Assembly (NCBI GenBank): GCA_951799405.1
Contig: OX637353.1
Span: 6,324,001-6,388,000 of the forward strand
Length of the DNA: 64,000 nucleotides
Direction of reading: 5' to 3'
From: Agapetus fuscipes
Taxonomy: Eukaryota > Arthropoda > Insecta > Trichoptera > Glossosomatidae
Shown here: piece after piece, positions 23,379 through 34,288 of the stretch
How the letters are laid out: the number at the start of each line of letters is the position of its first letter
How positions within the stretch are numbered: position 1 is the stretch's first letter
Position numbers and translations under genes: made by a program
The notes under the pieces: model-generated
Database searches by the model: none
Told to the model about the DNA's origin: nothing
Seen by the model: only the letters and a program-made list of their open reading frames with translations

Positions 23379-23573
23379 GCGTAAGTTTGCGCTTCAACAT
23401 CATGCTGAATGTGCACTGGTAAAAAGAAACAACCCTTCAATGACCATTAACTCATGTAGTCTTTCCCTCATCCCCATCCCCCCTCCCTATCAAGGGTGGT
23501 GAGGAAATAGTGAATCAAGGATTTAAAGCATGGGAGGACAGTCTCATACCAATATATTAGCCAAGAAACAATG
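23379..23573 (-). mobile_element. Strongly diverged LINE-A tail element
   Basis: GCGTAAGTTTGCGCTTCAACAT then TCATACCAATATATTAGCC match the ends of an antisense tail. The middle has been replaced by a C-rich stretch (23461-23495). Confidence 0.45.
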
Positions 23574-24055
23574 CAAACGAAAACGATGTGAATTCAAAAT
23601 AGACTACCTTTTATTCGATATGACATCAAAATATCGAACATGTGTAACCGTAATCAAATTTTGCACAAAAGCTCGGCTGCGTTAATTCTCAAAGTTGCAT
23701 CCCAGATTTGCATTACCTAGCCGCCAGATAGCGCCCATATCCATAGTTAAGGCTGTGATGGCGGTCAAACTTTACCTCTTGCTACTCCCTCACCCCCTGG
23801 TACTCCCAGGCTTAATCTTTAAACTTTCAAAGAGCTTCGATGAGGGAGATTTAAAAATCTGTGTGCGATTTTGCTCTGGCGTGCCGACTGCATATAAAAT
23901 ACCTGAAACTAATAATCTCCTACCAACCTCAGTAGTGTATAAAGATTTATTATAAAAATTGAATTGTATTGGAAAAATTCTGATTGCTTTTTTAATGAAG
24001 AAGGAAATTATTTTTAGTTATGTTGATTTCTTTATTTAATTTTTTTTAAACTGTG
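23574..24055. other. Intergenic, unrecognised frame
   Basis: An 86-codon plus frame (23695-23955) covers a moderately GC-rich stretch. It has no recognisable motif. Confidence 0.3.
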
Positions 24056-24125
24056 TAACATTTCAGAAAGCTGAAGATGATCGAGAGATTGAAAACGTTT
24101 GCATTTATTTATTAAAATAAAATTA
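24056..24125 (+). mobile_element. Penelope-type terminal hairpin motif (weak)
   Basis: AAGCTGAAGATGATC, GAGA, GATTGAAAACG and then TTATTAAAATAAAA: same order as 13764-13830 with a short stem (GATC/GATT) and a degraded CGAAACC. Confidence 0.35.
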
Positions 24126-24332
24126 ATTATAGTGTTAAAATATAAAAGTTTTGTAAAAATCAATTTCAGAAAGCTCTTAATTTTTTCAGCTGAGTCGGCT
24201 TTCATTTGACTTTATACGTGGTTCCGATTTTTTGTTACTAGTCAGGGCTGAGTAAATCTAACTTGGTTGATACTGTATTTGAGTTCAAAAAACAGCTCCA
24301 TTAATATAAAAAAACAACACTTAACTATACAT

Positions 24333-24567
24333 ATATAATCTAAGTTGCAAAAACATTTAAAATTCATATAAAATGAATACCCACAAACACGTGTAAGATC
24401 GTGCTTACAAATTTTTCATGTGTACTTTCAAATAAAAATCTACAACTCAAATGAAAATGAGCCCCGCATCTTCTCCCGACCTTCTCTGGAGCAACGGTAA
24501 CAATGGCAAAGTGAACCATTTGTTATAGTAAGAGTGGTCAGCCTCATACCAACCTATAAGTCAACGA
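24333..24567 (-). mobile_element. LINE-A 3' tail element
   Basis: Antisense copy from TATAATCTAAGTTGC to CATACCAACCTATAAGTCAAC, nearly full length and diverged in the middle. Confidence 0.75.
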
Positions 24568-25744
24568 AATTACTAATAAAAACAGCCCGATTTTTTTTTT
24601 CTTTTTGGCCCTTTGTGGTTGCAAGAAAGTAAAAACTGTATTAAAATGTTTTATTTAGGAGTACAGCAGAACAATGTTTATAAATAAAGGACATCAATTT
24701 ATTGATTTTGAAAGAATATTAGATTATCAATTACAAAAATAAAGGAAGAAGGAAAATAAGTGTTTTTCAATAATATTTTCCATTAAATTTGTGATGGGTG
24801 TAATGAAAAGCGTATTTATTTACACAAGCATTTCTCAAAGAGTTTCGTAGATAAAGTATCAAGTATATACACCAAAAATGGGGAGCTATTTATTTTTTAC
24901 GCGATATTTTGAAAAGTAAATAATTTTATGAATATAAATCATTACAGAGATTCTTTCGTGTTTTTTCTCAAATAAATACACCGCGATGATGATGTTGACA
25001 AAATATCGGGAAAATATTATTCGGAAATGGATGAAAAATTCTTCAGATGGAAGCAAATACTTTTGGATTTAATCTTTCGCGAGACATCTGAATCAATAGT
25101 GTAAGAAAAAGTAACTTGATATTATATCTCAAGAAATAAAAATGATTTGGGATAAAAGCAAGGCAAAAAAAAAAAAATGGAAAATAGAGTGGCAAAGTTG
25201 AACAGTTTAAGGCTTAATACAACTATTAGTAATATATATTATTTAAATCATGTCGTAGATGAAAAAAAAAACACTAAAAAAATAAACCGATTTTTCTTGC
25301 TTCAACTCTTCTTAAGTTATATAAAGCTGTTTGTGTGTTTTTGTTTATTATAATCAAAATTGGCAGTATTAGTAATTATAAGGACAAAGTTATGATAACA
25401 TTAGGATGATTTTTTTACTTATGATTGTTAAAAAAAGTACAGAAAATCAAGTTTTCTGTATATATACTTACAGAGTATTAACTTTCTTATGTAATATTTA
25501 GAAAAAATTGAAAAAAAATCTTTCTTATATTAACTCTCGTTTTTTCTCAGAATTATATGTATGCGTATAAAAATTATGCCAAAACTTTTTTCTTTCAGAA
25601 ACAAAAATCCATATGTTTCAGGGTGAAAATCTTTTCTAAGATGTAAGGTGGCCATAAAAAATGAGATGTATGTGGAATATTAAGCAATTTATTTTGTGAG
25701 GCGGGATCTTGAAAAAGAAAATTGGTTTAATTAGGACTCACGAT
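24568..25744. other. AT-rich sequence, nothing recognised
   Basis: No gene or shared repeat seen; several A and T runs. Confidence 0.4.
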
Positions 25745-25985
25745 AATTGGTGTATCAGGCTCGCAGAGTGCCGCGGGAGATGGGGATGAGGCGGTGGTGC
25801 AGCGCAGCCTCCCGTTGTGACGGACGGGCTTCGACTGGTCATTTGGCGCCGCGACGTCTGGCGAGGAGAAGGCGCCGAGCCTTTCTACGCATGCGTGACG
25901 GAATTGCGCGAAGGGTGACGGAAGTGCACGAAGATCTCGATCTCTTAATCTGGAATGAATACACAAGGGAGGAAGGATGATAACG
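25745..25985. other. GC-rich island open on both strands
   Basis: An isolated CpG-rich block with frames open on both strands: 77 codons plus (25747-25980) and 90 codons minus (25727-25999). The plus translation is Arg-rich with an acidic end (EVHEDLDLLIWNEYTREEG). No family is recognised. It could be an exon, a CpG promoter or element debris. Its edges are sharp against AT-rich flanks, but no convincing splice-site pair was found. Confidence 0.4.
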
Positions 25986-26493
25986 GGTGAGATTTTCATC
26001 CCCTTATGGATCTAGTTACCTAATACGTTTAAGTTTCTGAACACTCGGTAATAAAATAGCCTATTTTTTTACCATCAATTTTACTTTCGTAACATTTCTG
26101 AAACAAGCATTGAGGATATAGACTCGTAACGTTAATTTTTATTTATATTTTTATGGCAAGGTTGATTTTGTTATTTTATTTTTTATTATTTTTATTTTGT
26201 TATTGATTTTTGAATGCTGAAAAAAAAAAACACCACTCTAATGGTTTGTCTAATGGTTAAGTCTTATGGCTATAACCTGCTCTTAATAATTAAAAAGTTA
26301 GTGACTTGATCTCCAGTAGAGCTCAAAAAATAATATTTTTCGGGGTGTATATATTTTTTATAATAATTCAACTATTTATAAATCTAATGAACGCTAAAGC
26401 ATAACTACAATAAGTTGCATTTCAAAATGACAGTTCTCTAACTTGGCTGTCGATTAATGTATTATTTTGCTATTTTTTCCTCAATCTCTATGA
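25986..26493. other. AT-rich sequence, possible tRNA-like scrap
   Basis: GTCTAATGGTTAAGTC at about 26248 resembles a tRNA A-box region, but no B box follows. Nothing else was recognised. Confidence 0.3.
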
Positions 26494-26592
26494 ATCTATA
26501 ATCTAAGTTGCAAGGATATATAAACATTCAAAGCTCATATCAAATGCATGCCCACAAACAAACACTTGTAAGTTCGCGCTAACAAATGCTTA
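26494..26592 (-). mobile_element. LINE-A tail, 3' end only
   Basis: TCTATAATCTAAGTTGCAAGG to AAGTTCGCGCTAACAAATGC: the terminal 100 bases of an antisense tail of the second sub-type. The rest is missing. Confidence 0.75.
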
Positions 26593-28633
26593 ATAAAATG
26601 TGCAATTAGTACAAAAGAAGAAATACTGAGTTAATAAGCTTCTGGAACACAATTTCCTTACCTAGTTAAATTTACAAAAAAAAATATTTTTTGATTAAAA
26701 TATTGTATTCATTCATGTTGAATATTATGATACAGGAACCTTAAATTTTGATCTATATTGGCTAATTGCCGGCTATTAGATGTCTATTGTTCGTCGTGAT
26801 TTAGGTCAGACAGTATTAACAGATTAAGATTAACCTAAGATCGCTTTCAATTAACAGGTTTCAATATCACAGGTCAAATCCTGACCGCTGTAAAATATGG
26901 AAGATACCAACATCCAAGGGTGGAAAGATGACTGAAGATATGAAATATATGTAAAAAAAATATGTAATGTCCTGTTAACAAAGCTTCTGCTGGATGCTTC
27001 GGCAAATACGAGTATGTGGTTTTATTTCTACAAGGAGATGTAAAGATTGACCATGAATAAGAACGCATTGCGAAATTATATGATGAAGATTACCACAAGA
27101 CAATCCAAGATTGATGCAAAAGAAAAATAATTCTTTTCGTAATGAATTTCAGGATAGTTTATAAATAAATGAGCAAAAAAAAAGAGTAGAGAATCGAGAA
27201 GAAATCGAGAAACCATGTAGCCTTTTTTACTGAACTGTTGATTTCATAATCATGCGCATAAATTATGAACTTTATTTGAAAATCATAAAATGGTCGGGAT
27301 AGTCCCTACATTGTCTGTCTGGTAACAGGCGCCCATACGTTTGGAGGTAAAGTTTCGCCGTTGTGGGATAAACTTTGAGCATTTGCCGATCGCGCACTAC
27401 ATTTGCTAGTAATCTCTCCGGCGCGGCGGTAGTGGGAGCCCAACAACCAATTTCTTCGAGCAAACTCCCTGAAGGTGACTTGTTCAAATGCCTTGACACA
27501 AAAATTAAAGTCACAACAATCTTTGCTGGTTTTTTTTCATTTGTCTTCGTTTTATTTTTATAAGGAGATATTAACCATGTGTTTGTCTGCAAAATAAATT
27601 ATAAATACAAAAATTTCAAGAGTCAACAAAAAAATGGATTTTTATAATGCATTCAAATAAATTAAGTTGAAAAAATACATTCAAATCACGATTGATGTAG
27701 ATGTTTAAACTATATAAAACGAAATCAGTGAATATAAATGGAAAATAATCCAGAATTATTTCTAATAGATCATGAACGATTATTAACGTTTCCGTAAAAA
27801 CAAAAAAAAAAAGCATTTGGTTTAAACACAAAAATATGGATAAATTTTATTTGATTGATTTTTCTGAGTGTTCAATTGAAAAGAAATGCTTTTAAGACCA
27901 ATGTATGGTTATCAATGCTTGTCCTCAGGGCTGCAAATATAATGTGAGGAATCCGAGACAGATCAACATGCTTCAATAAACGTTATAAGAAAGACAATAG
28001 AAATATTTGGAACGGGTGTAAAGTTTCATAAGAAATGAATAACTCGCTTTTATTTGAGAACTCAAGGATCAGCACCTTGTTTTTCTTCTTCGTGTCAGCT
28101 TCACACCGTATTGGCCCAGTAACGAGCAATGTCTACGGCTCTTTGGTTTCCCGCAAAGAGATCATCCATGGAGCAGCTTGTCGGACAGGAGGAGCACCTT
28201 GTTTATTTCGGTGTATTAAAAGCTTTCTTATAATTATCATGGTTAGTTTTCCTTCTTGCCTACACCCTTTCGTTAGTCGACGCTCGGGCAGTTTTCCCGT
28301 TCATGGCTTCGACAAACGTTCACTTTTATATGCAATCGTAAACACAATATAGCAACGCCACCTTTGCCACTCCAAGTACAACTATTCCACGTATTTTAGA
28401 GTTTTAACATTATTCCAAAACGCTTTCATCAATGCCGAGTGATGAAATCTTTATCAGGGCTAATATTAATTTTTCACATTACTATTTTCAACTAGGGACA
28501 CAAAATTCTATATTTATCACGTCATAATGGTGCTACAATCAAGTAATCTAACACAACATCGCATATTAAATCGAAAATTACTTTTTAGAGGGTTAACTCT
28601 ACATGAGCGATTGATGCATCTACTAGTTATAAG
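26593..28633. other. Intergenic, unrecognised frames
   Basis: Frames at 27272-27592 (minus, 106 codons) and 28035-28352 (plus, 105 codons) cover two GC-richer patches. Neither shows a domain I recognise. They could be exons or element remnants. Confidence 0.3.
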
Positions 28634-29034
28634 ATGTGGCTCTCTAGCCAAATGCCCAAAATTTCCTGGATAAACATTCTAACCAATACTGAAGTCCAGA
28701 GGCAAGTTAGAACTGAGAGGGAGCTAAAGATATGTAACTATAAAGTTAAATATCTTCGAAAGATTTCAAATCTGGTGCTCGGAGAAAAAGATCATATTTT
28801 CCAAACTAAGAGAAAATTGAGAGACGCCTAGGTCCCGGTAGAAGACAAATGAACTGGCTGAGAAATATTTATAAGGGAGTGGATCGGCATTTGAAGTGTG
28901 GAGGAGCTGTTCTAGACGGCACAAAACATGGGCATTGTTCACCGAGGTTATTGCCAACAACAAGGAGACCTGAAGAAGGAGAAGAAGTTTTAAAATGTAA
29001 TTGTTGCATCAAGCGGGTAGAAACAAATTTGTGA
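28634..29034 (+). pseudogene. LINE reverse transcriptase, C-terminal relic (third lineage)
   Basis: A frame opening near 28634 reads KISWINILTNTEVQRQV, then TERELKICNYKVKYL, the well-known stretch of LINE polyproteins just after the reverse transcriptase domain. About 28820 the frame shifts by one base and continues RRLGPGRRQMNWLRNI, then DRHLKCGGAVLDG and TKHGHC. The catalytic core is absent and a frameshift is present, so it is dead. The same tail, more decayed, occurs at 43905-44115. The lineage is different from LINE-A and LINE-B. Confidence 0.75.
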
Positions 29035-29468
29035 ACAACATCACAATATGTTGTTCACACAAATATACGCCATGTGATCACTATGTACTCGTAGTTTTCC
29101 AGGTGAACAAGGAAGCAAAAAAAACATGGACAAAACTATTCTCTTAATTACACCTAGATCACATTTTAATCTTAAATTCATTAGACGCAAAACAAACATT
29201 AGAACTAGTTCCAGTTGTTGGCGCCGCACACCGCGCTCTGAATATTAATATCCCGTGCGGAGGAGCCAAACGAAATCTCATTACCTTTAAAATTATAAGT
29301 GAATGCCACGTTCATACATAATCTGCAGGTAATGTTTTTCATGAATTGACTTTGAGAGCGCGCCTCACTGGGAGGGGTATTTGTTTAGACTACGGGACAT
29401 GGGCTCTCAAACATAGCATAGCAAATAAATCGCAAAAAGTATAAAAAAAAATATATTTTTTTGTCGTC
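29035..29468. other. Intergenic, nothing recognised
   Basis: No gene or shared repeat seen. It is uncertain whether part of the Penelope-like element extends here. Confidence 0.35.
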
Positions 29469-29753
29469 AAAAGAAGCCTAAAGGAACGCTACAAAGAGCA
29501 TAAAAATGGTATTAAAAACATACGCATCAATTTTTAGGTGGCAGATCACGCAAGAAATGAAGGCCACTTTTTTAAAGACGACAACCTGCATCTCATCTCG
29601 AATTGCATAAAAGGGGAAAAGATGGATATCATTGAAATGACAGAAAAGAAGTCTAGTTTTAAGAGTCATAAAAACAACGTCATTAATGTACAGATCCCGC
29701 CCATATCATCCCCCGTCCTTTCAATTTTAGTCCCACCCCCTCCCCCATCTTAA
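29469..29753 (+). pseudogene. Penelope-like element, GIY-YIG endonuclease C-terminus
   Basis: The frame reads KRSLKERYKEHKNGI, has one in-frame TAG at 29535-29537, then continues ADHARNEGHFF, LHLISNCIKGEKMDIIE, MTEKKSSFKSH and NNVINVQIPP. Arg-x-x-Glu-His, then the Ala-x-His-x(5)-Gly-His pattern, then a Lys-Gly-x-Lys-Met-x-x-x-Glu helix, is how the end of the GIY-YIG domain of Penelope-like retroelements usually looks. The N-terminal GIY and YIG motifs and the whole reverse transcriptase are absent. A proline-rich end follows. The stop codon and truncation make it non-functional. The assignment is by eye and needs a profile search. Confidence 0.65.
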
Positions 29754-29860
29754 TTGTAAGGCATGTATTATTTTTAAGTTTAGTATCTAAGAAATTGAAG
29801 ATGGAGAGATGTATCTCTGAAAAAAAAATCGTGTAAGTAAATACTCATAAAAATCAGTGG
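29754..29860 (+). mobile_element. Penelope-like 3' end with hairpin motif
   Basis: Directly after the GIY-YIG fragment: GAAATTGAAGATGG, an AGAGAT/ATCTCT stem, GAAAAAAAAATCGTG, and further on CATAAAAATC. The order is that of the motif at 13764-13830, which ties the motif to a Penelope-like element. Confidence 0.5.
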
Positions 29861-30504
29861 AAGATAAGAAAGGTTTTTAATAAAAGTTCATAAAATCCAC
29901 AATGTATCACCGAAGCAATTTGAAAAATGATACCATGACATAAAATAAGTATTTGAGATCATTTGTAATCATAATTTTTCCATCGAAAATTGTAGACACG
30001 TTTCCCGATTGTTAAATACTATTTGTGATTTTTACTCATTGAGTAAAAATTATAGAAGCGATACTGAAAACTTTTTATTAAAATGAAATTGAGTACAGAT
30101 TTGATTTTGAATAAAAGTTGTTTTCTGCACTACAAGTTTGAGAAGCGATGCGTTAGGGGTTTGTGGGAATACAAACAAGCTACGGGAAGGCGTAGGAATT
30201 GAAATGACGAATCTGTTATGAGAGGACCGAGTTTGTATGGACCCTATTATGATAATATCACTATCAAATCATGTATGAAATAAGTAGGGTATTAAATTGC
30301 TAATTAATATATAAGTCAATCGTAGTTATGGAATGAATTTTTCAGAGCTCCGTTTCATGAATAACAAAAAAAAATGTGAAAAGGATTGTGGTTCTAGGTT
30401 TTTTTTCGAGACGAGCTGTAACCAACTTACTTCAAGACTATTGTTTGTATAGGCATTTACTTTGTAATCATTTATCTTAAAAGATAAAAAATAAAAATGA
30501 CTTT
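29861..30504. other. AT-rich sequence, nothing recognised
   Basis: No gene or shared repeat seen. Confidence 0.4.
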
Positions 30505-30924
30505 GTATTGATTTGAAAGTATGACAGGAAAAACTTTGAAGGATAGAGTTAGGAATGAATGGGTTAAAAAAGGATGTAACTTGAAAGAGGATGTGAAAGT
30601 TAAAGTACAAAAGAATGTGATGAGATGGTTTGGGCATGTGGAAAGAATGAATGATGATAGACTGACAAAGTATGTATACAAAGAAAGTGTGAAAGGAAAA
30701 AGAGGGAAGGGACGACCGAGAAAAGTATGCAGTGATCAGATTGAGGAGATTGTGAAAGAATGGGATGTACAAAGTGAGCGTAAAAGAAGTAAATGCATGA
30801 AAAAGGTGATGGATATGAAGGAATTGAAAGAGGTATGTCAGGATAGGAAAAAAATGGAGTCAACTCTGCAGAGGCTCGGCCATCCCTAGCGGAATGGCGA
30901 CAGAGTTACAGTTAAAGTATTGAT
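30505..30924 (+). mobile_element. LINE-B, 5'-truncated copy with 8-bp TSD
   Basis: The insert (30513-30916) is flanked by GTATTGAT at 30505-30512 and 30917-30924. It encodes the last 120 residues of a LINE polyprotein: SMTGKTLKDRVRNEW, MRWFGHVERMNDDRL, GKRGKGRPRKV, CMKKVMDMKELKEV. It is about half identical to the end of LINE-A. An extra A near 30850 shifts the frame just before the end. The stop sits in CATCCCTAGCGG and only 25 bases of UTR follow, ending GACAGAGTTACAG. No reverse transcriptase core is present. Confidence 0.9.
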
Positions 30925-30939
30925 AACGTCGAGTATGTT

Positions 30940-31090
30940 AGATTCCATTACCGGTTTCGCAAACAATCTGCTTGGATCTTCAAGTGGCTAAATAATTTCT
31001 GATTACCCACCTGAAGATGCAAACGGATTGTTTGCAAAATGAGTCGTGGAATTCAATTTCATTGTCGTAATAAAAAACAAAGTCATTTTT
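30940..31090. mobile_element. Two inverted Penelope-type terminal motifs
   Basis: The minus-strand copy (about 30945-30995) reads CACTTGAAGATCC, stem, GCGAAACCGGTAATGG. The plus copy (31010-31060) reads CACCTGAAGATG, the stem GCAAAC/GTTTGC, and GCAAAATGAGTCGTGG, followed by GTAATAAAAAAC. The two are about 20 bases apart and form a long imperfect palindrome. Confidence 0.55.
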
Positions 31091-33289
31091 TTTTTATCTT
31101 ACTTCAAGACTTTCAAATAAAAGTTGTGTGTTGAAATGAATAGGGGATTTATGACTTTGTTTCATTTTTGACGGAGATTCTTCAGCCTTTATAACTTTAA
31201 ATGTTATCCTCTTAAACTTTCATGTAAGATAATTTTGAACCGGCCGGATTTTATGTTTCTCGTGAAGTGTCGAACGCAAATCAGCTACGTTAGCCTGCAA
31301 TAGGCAAAATAGCTTAATAAAAAGAAACAGAAGAAGTTTCACAATCAGCCCATCCCGGATATTCAACGTGATATTATTCTGCATACAAAATTTAAGGTTT
31401 AAAATTACACGTTTAAAAATTGCCATCACGAAAATATAAATTCCAGCTCCAAAATTGCTCCAAATTAAATCAGAAGGATTTGATGTTTACTCAGGGGAGG
31501 AGAGGTGAGGAAAGTGGCGGTCAACCCGCTGGGGGGAGGGGTGGATTAAAAACAAATTGAAATGGCCAAACAGGTGACGGTGTATTACTTATTATACATG
31601 CAGAATTATGTGCCGGCCTACCCTTAGATGGGCGCTGAAGGGACAGGGAAGTGGCTAAGATTTTAAGGTTTGGATGCCGAAGGGTGCGAGGTAGCCATAG
31701 GACAGGTGAGTTTTGTGGGAGACATCAAAGCTTTAGTCAAGCAGGTAATTTATTTTTCGATTTGATAAAAAAATCTCACTAAAAATATTATAATTTCAAA
31801 AACATAATTTTCTATGTCTGTGTTTCTTCACACTCCATCTATTCCAGGGATCTCAAATAAATAAAAAGTGCCATCTGCAGAAAAATAAAAATAAAGCCAT
31901 TGAAAAAAGTGTTTTCTTAATTATAATTAAGAAAATGATAAAAACCGATGTGGAAGTGATGAGAAAATGACTACAATTGTTTCCATGTATTTCTCATTTA
32001 AAAAAAAAACTTTAGAACTGTCTACGATTCAAATGATGTTAGGGACTTGTTACAATAAAAAATATTAAAATAATGAACCATATGCTTTCATGATTTTTGA
32101 AAACTTTAAATGTAAAAATAATTCTTTATTTAAAAAAATGGCAGTCATCCTTTTTATTCACTGATTTTAATCCGCCCTTTGAAATTATTATCCAAAAATA
32201 TTCAGTTTGAGGCTTTTGAAACAAATGGTGTCAATGGTGCTACAACTGAAGTAGTTATTACTCAATGACGGACATATACTACTTATGTACATTATATATA
32301 TATGAGTGGAATATTTCAGTTATCTGAAGTGTGTGGGACCTTATTTTGTCCTGTTTCCTTTGATATGTTTATGACTTATGTAAAATTGTCGGACCTCTGA
32401 TTTTGGTGCAATTATCATAACACATTCGAACACGCTTCTGTATTTCATTCTTCTCTGATGTACAACCCAAAATTGTTTTAGCATAGTTATAAAAGTATTT
32501 CCTTTTTTATTTTAAGCATAACAAACTACGAATTATAAGTTTTTCTACTTAGCCCGCTTAGTTACTTTTTTTCTACGATACGAGAATGTTACGAAATTTA
32601 CATATATTATAAATACGGTTTCCGAAATATTTTCTTGGATTATCCATTCCACAATCATTTATTTAAAACCATATATTTTGTGGAATTTCTTTATGTTTCG
32701 ACTTTTTTTGTACGATTCATCACGTCTACGACTTATAACACACATCTCACTATTTTACGATCAATATACTCTATAGGATTTATGTAAATCCATCTTCATG
32801 TACGAAAAATCGTATTTCAAAAATAAAAGGCTTCTATTTCTGATTCCTACAAATTCTTTTAAATTCGACGATCCAACACGATGCTAAACTTGTGTCAGCG
32901 TTACCTGTAAATAATCATCCCTAGTAAGGGTGTGCCCCCCCCCCTACCCTCTCTATTTCTCCTACCTCCCCCCCCTCATCACCATGCCCCGGGCGGTCAC
33001 TCATTAAGGGTGGGATCAGAATCAGACACCGCTTCTACGGAGGAAGAACGAGCGGTGTAAGTCGTGGGTAAAGCAGGCGTGATATGAAAAATATCTTACA
33101 TTTTAAACGTATCTATTTGGAATGACATTATCCAAGAACTGTTAAAAAAATAAGTAGAAAAAAATATTATCTAAAAAGAATTTTAGTTCAAAAATTTATT
33201 CCGACACGTACCAGAAAAAAAAGTTGATTCAATAAAGTATTAATCTACAATTCACTTACGTTTGTAAGCTGAGGTTTCAATTAGTAATC
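31091..33289. other. AT-rich intergenic sequence
   Basis: About 2.2 kb without a recognisable gene. A G-rich tract lies at 31490-31550 and a C-rich tract at 32930-32980. The frames are short and unrecognised. Confidence 0.4.
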
Positions 33290-33350
33290 TTCAAGTTTAT
33301 CGGGAATCAAACCAACGTTGTTTATTTCCAACACACGCTGAAATTTATTC
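33290..33350 (-). mobile_element. SINE3 head fragment
   Basis: TCGGGAATCAAACCAACG then TTATTTCCAACACACGCT is the antisense of the SINE3 region around the B box (compare 1400-1440 and 58850-58890). Confidence 0.5.
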
Positions 33351-34053
33351 GCCAAAACATCACCATTTTTGTCGATAAATTGGTCTCACAATGTGGTATA
33401 AAGTTTTGATGTAATCATGATCCACTTTTCATCAATGAAAAATAAAAACTCTAAAAATGTTGAAGTATGCAGCAAAATCAAAAACAATCCCTGCATTATT
33501 CAAAAATATTATAAACGAAGTGTAATTGAATTTTATTGTAGAGGCGTTTTCTATTAAAGAACAAAACAAAGCCATTAAAAACGGCACTCGAATAATGCTT
33601 ACAGTATTGTGTTTCAGGCGAACGACTGCCTGAATTATTGATCACAGCTCTGCGTCATACGGAGGCTGTGTGATGGGTTACTAGCTCGGAGATGTTCTGC
33701 TGTATATTTTTTCCAGTGACTTGAGATGTAGACCCGCTAATGATGTAGAAGACGATAAGTTTGCAAGTAAAATCCACCTGCTTTGAATGGTGTAAAGCAA
33801 AGATGATATCGATTGATGAATAGAAAAACACTCACTGAAAATGTATACAATAACCATACTGTCATCATAATTTGAATATTCATTGTGAACCTCGATTTCC
33901 TTCATCAGCAACCTGCCTGGATCTGCCAATCCGACACCTTTATTTTCCCATACTCTTACTAAAAATCAACTGTTTCATACTGAAGGATAAAGTCCGAAAT
34001 TTATAACGTCAGCAAAGCGACTATATACAGAATGAAAAAGACCAAAAAAAAAA
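33351..34053. other. AT-rich sequence, nothing recognised
   Basis: An 82-codon minus frame (33681-33929) is unrecognised. Confidence 0.4.
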
Positions 34054-34288
34054 AAAAATCGCAGGCGCGTGCAAAGGGTATAGGCAAATACATTTTAGAA
34101 TGAATATTTTCACCCATTCCTTTAAAGTAACTCATTTGCAATTAACTTAACTGCTAACGATGGCTCCAATTGAACTTAAATTTTGTATTTTAATTCGGAA
34201 TATCAAGTTTAAAATGTTTTTTTTTACCATATATTGCCTACATATTAGGCGCATGTGCCTGTATGGGATGCACGCCCCTGAATAATCG
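34054..34288 (-). mobile_element. hAT-type MITE with 8-bp TSD
   Basis: The element (34062-34280, 219 bases) has inverted ends CAGGCGCGTGC and GCACGCCCCTG. It is flanked by AAAAATCG (34054-34061) and AATAATCG (34281-34288), which match at 7 of 8 bases. An 8-bp duplication and CAGG...CCTG ends are hAT hallmarks. It carries no transposase. The second copy, in opposite orientation, is at 49372-49856. Confidence 0.85.

Noticed and set aside
26240..26330. A further tRNA-derived SINE
   Set aside because: Only an A-box-like string (GTCTAATGGTTAAG) is seen, with no B box and no matching body.
30326..30863. Minus-strand proteins rich in Ser/Phe/His
   Set aside because: They are shadows of the LINE-B frame on the plus strand.
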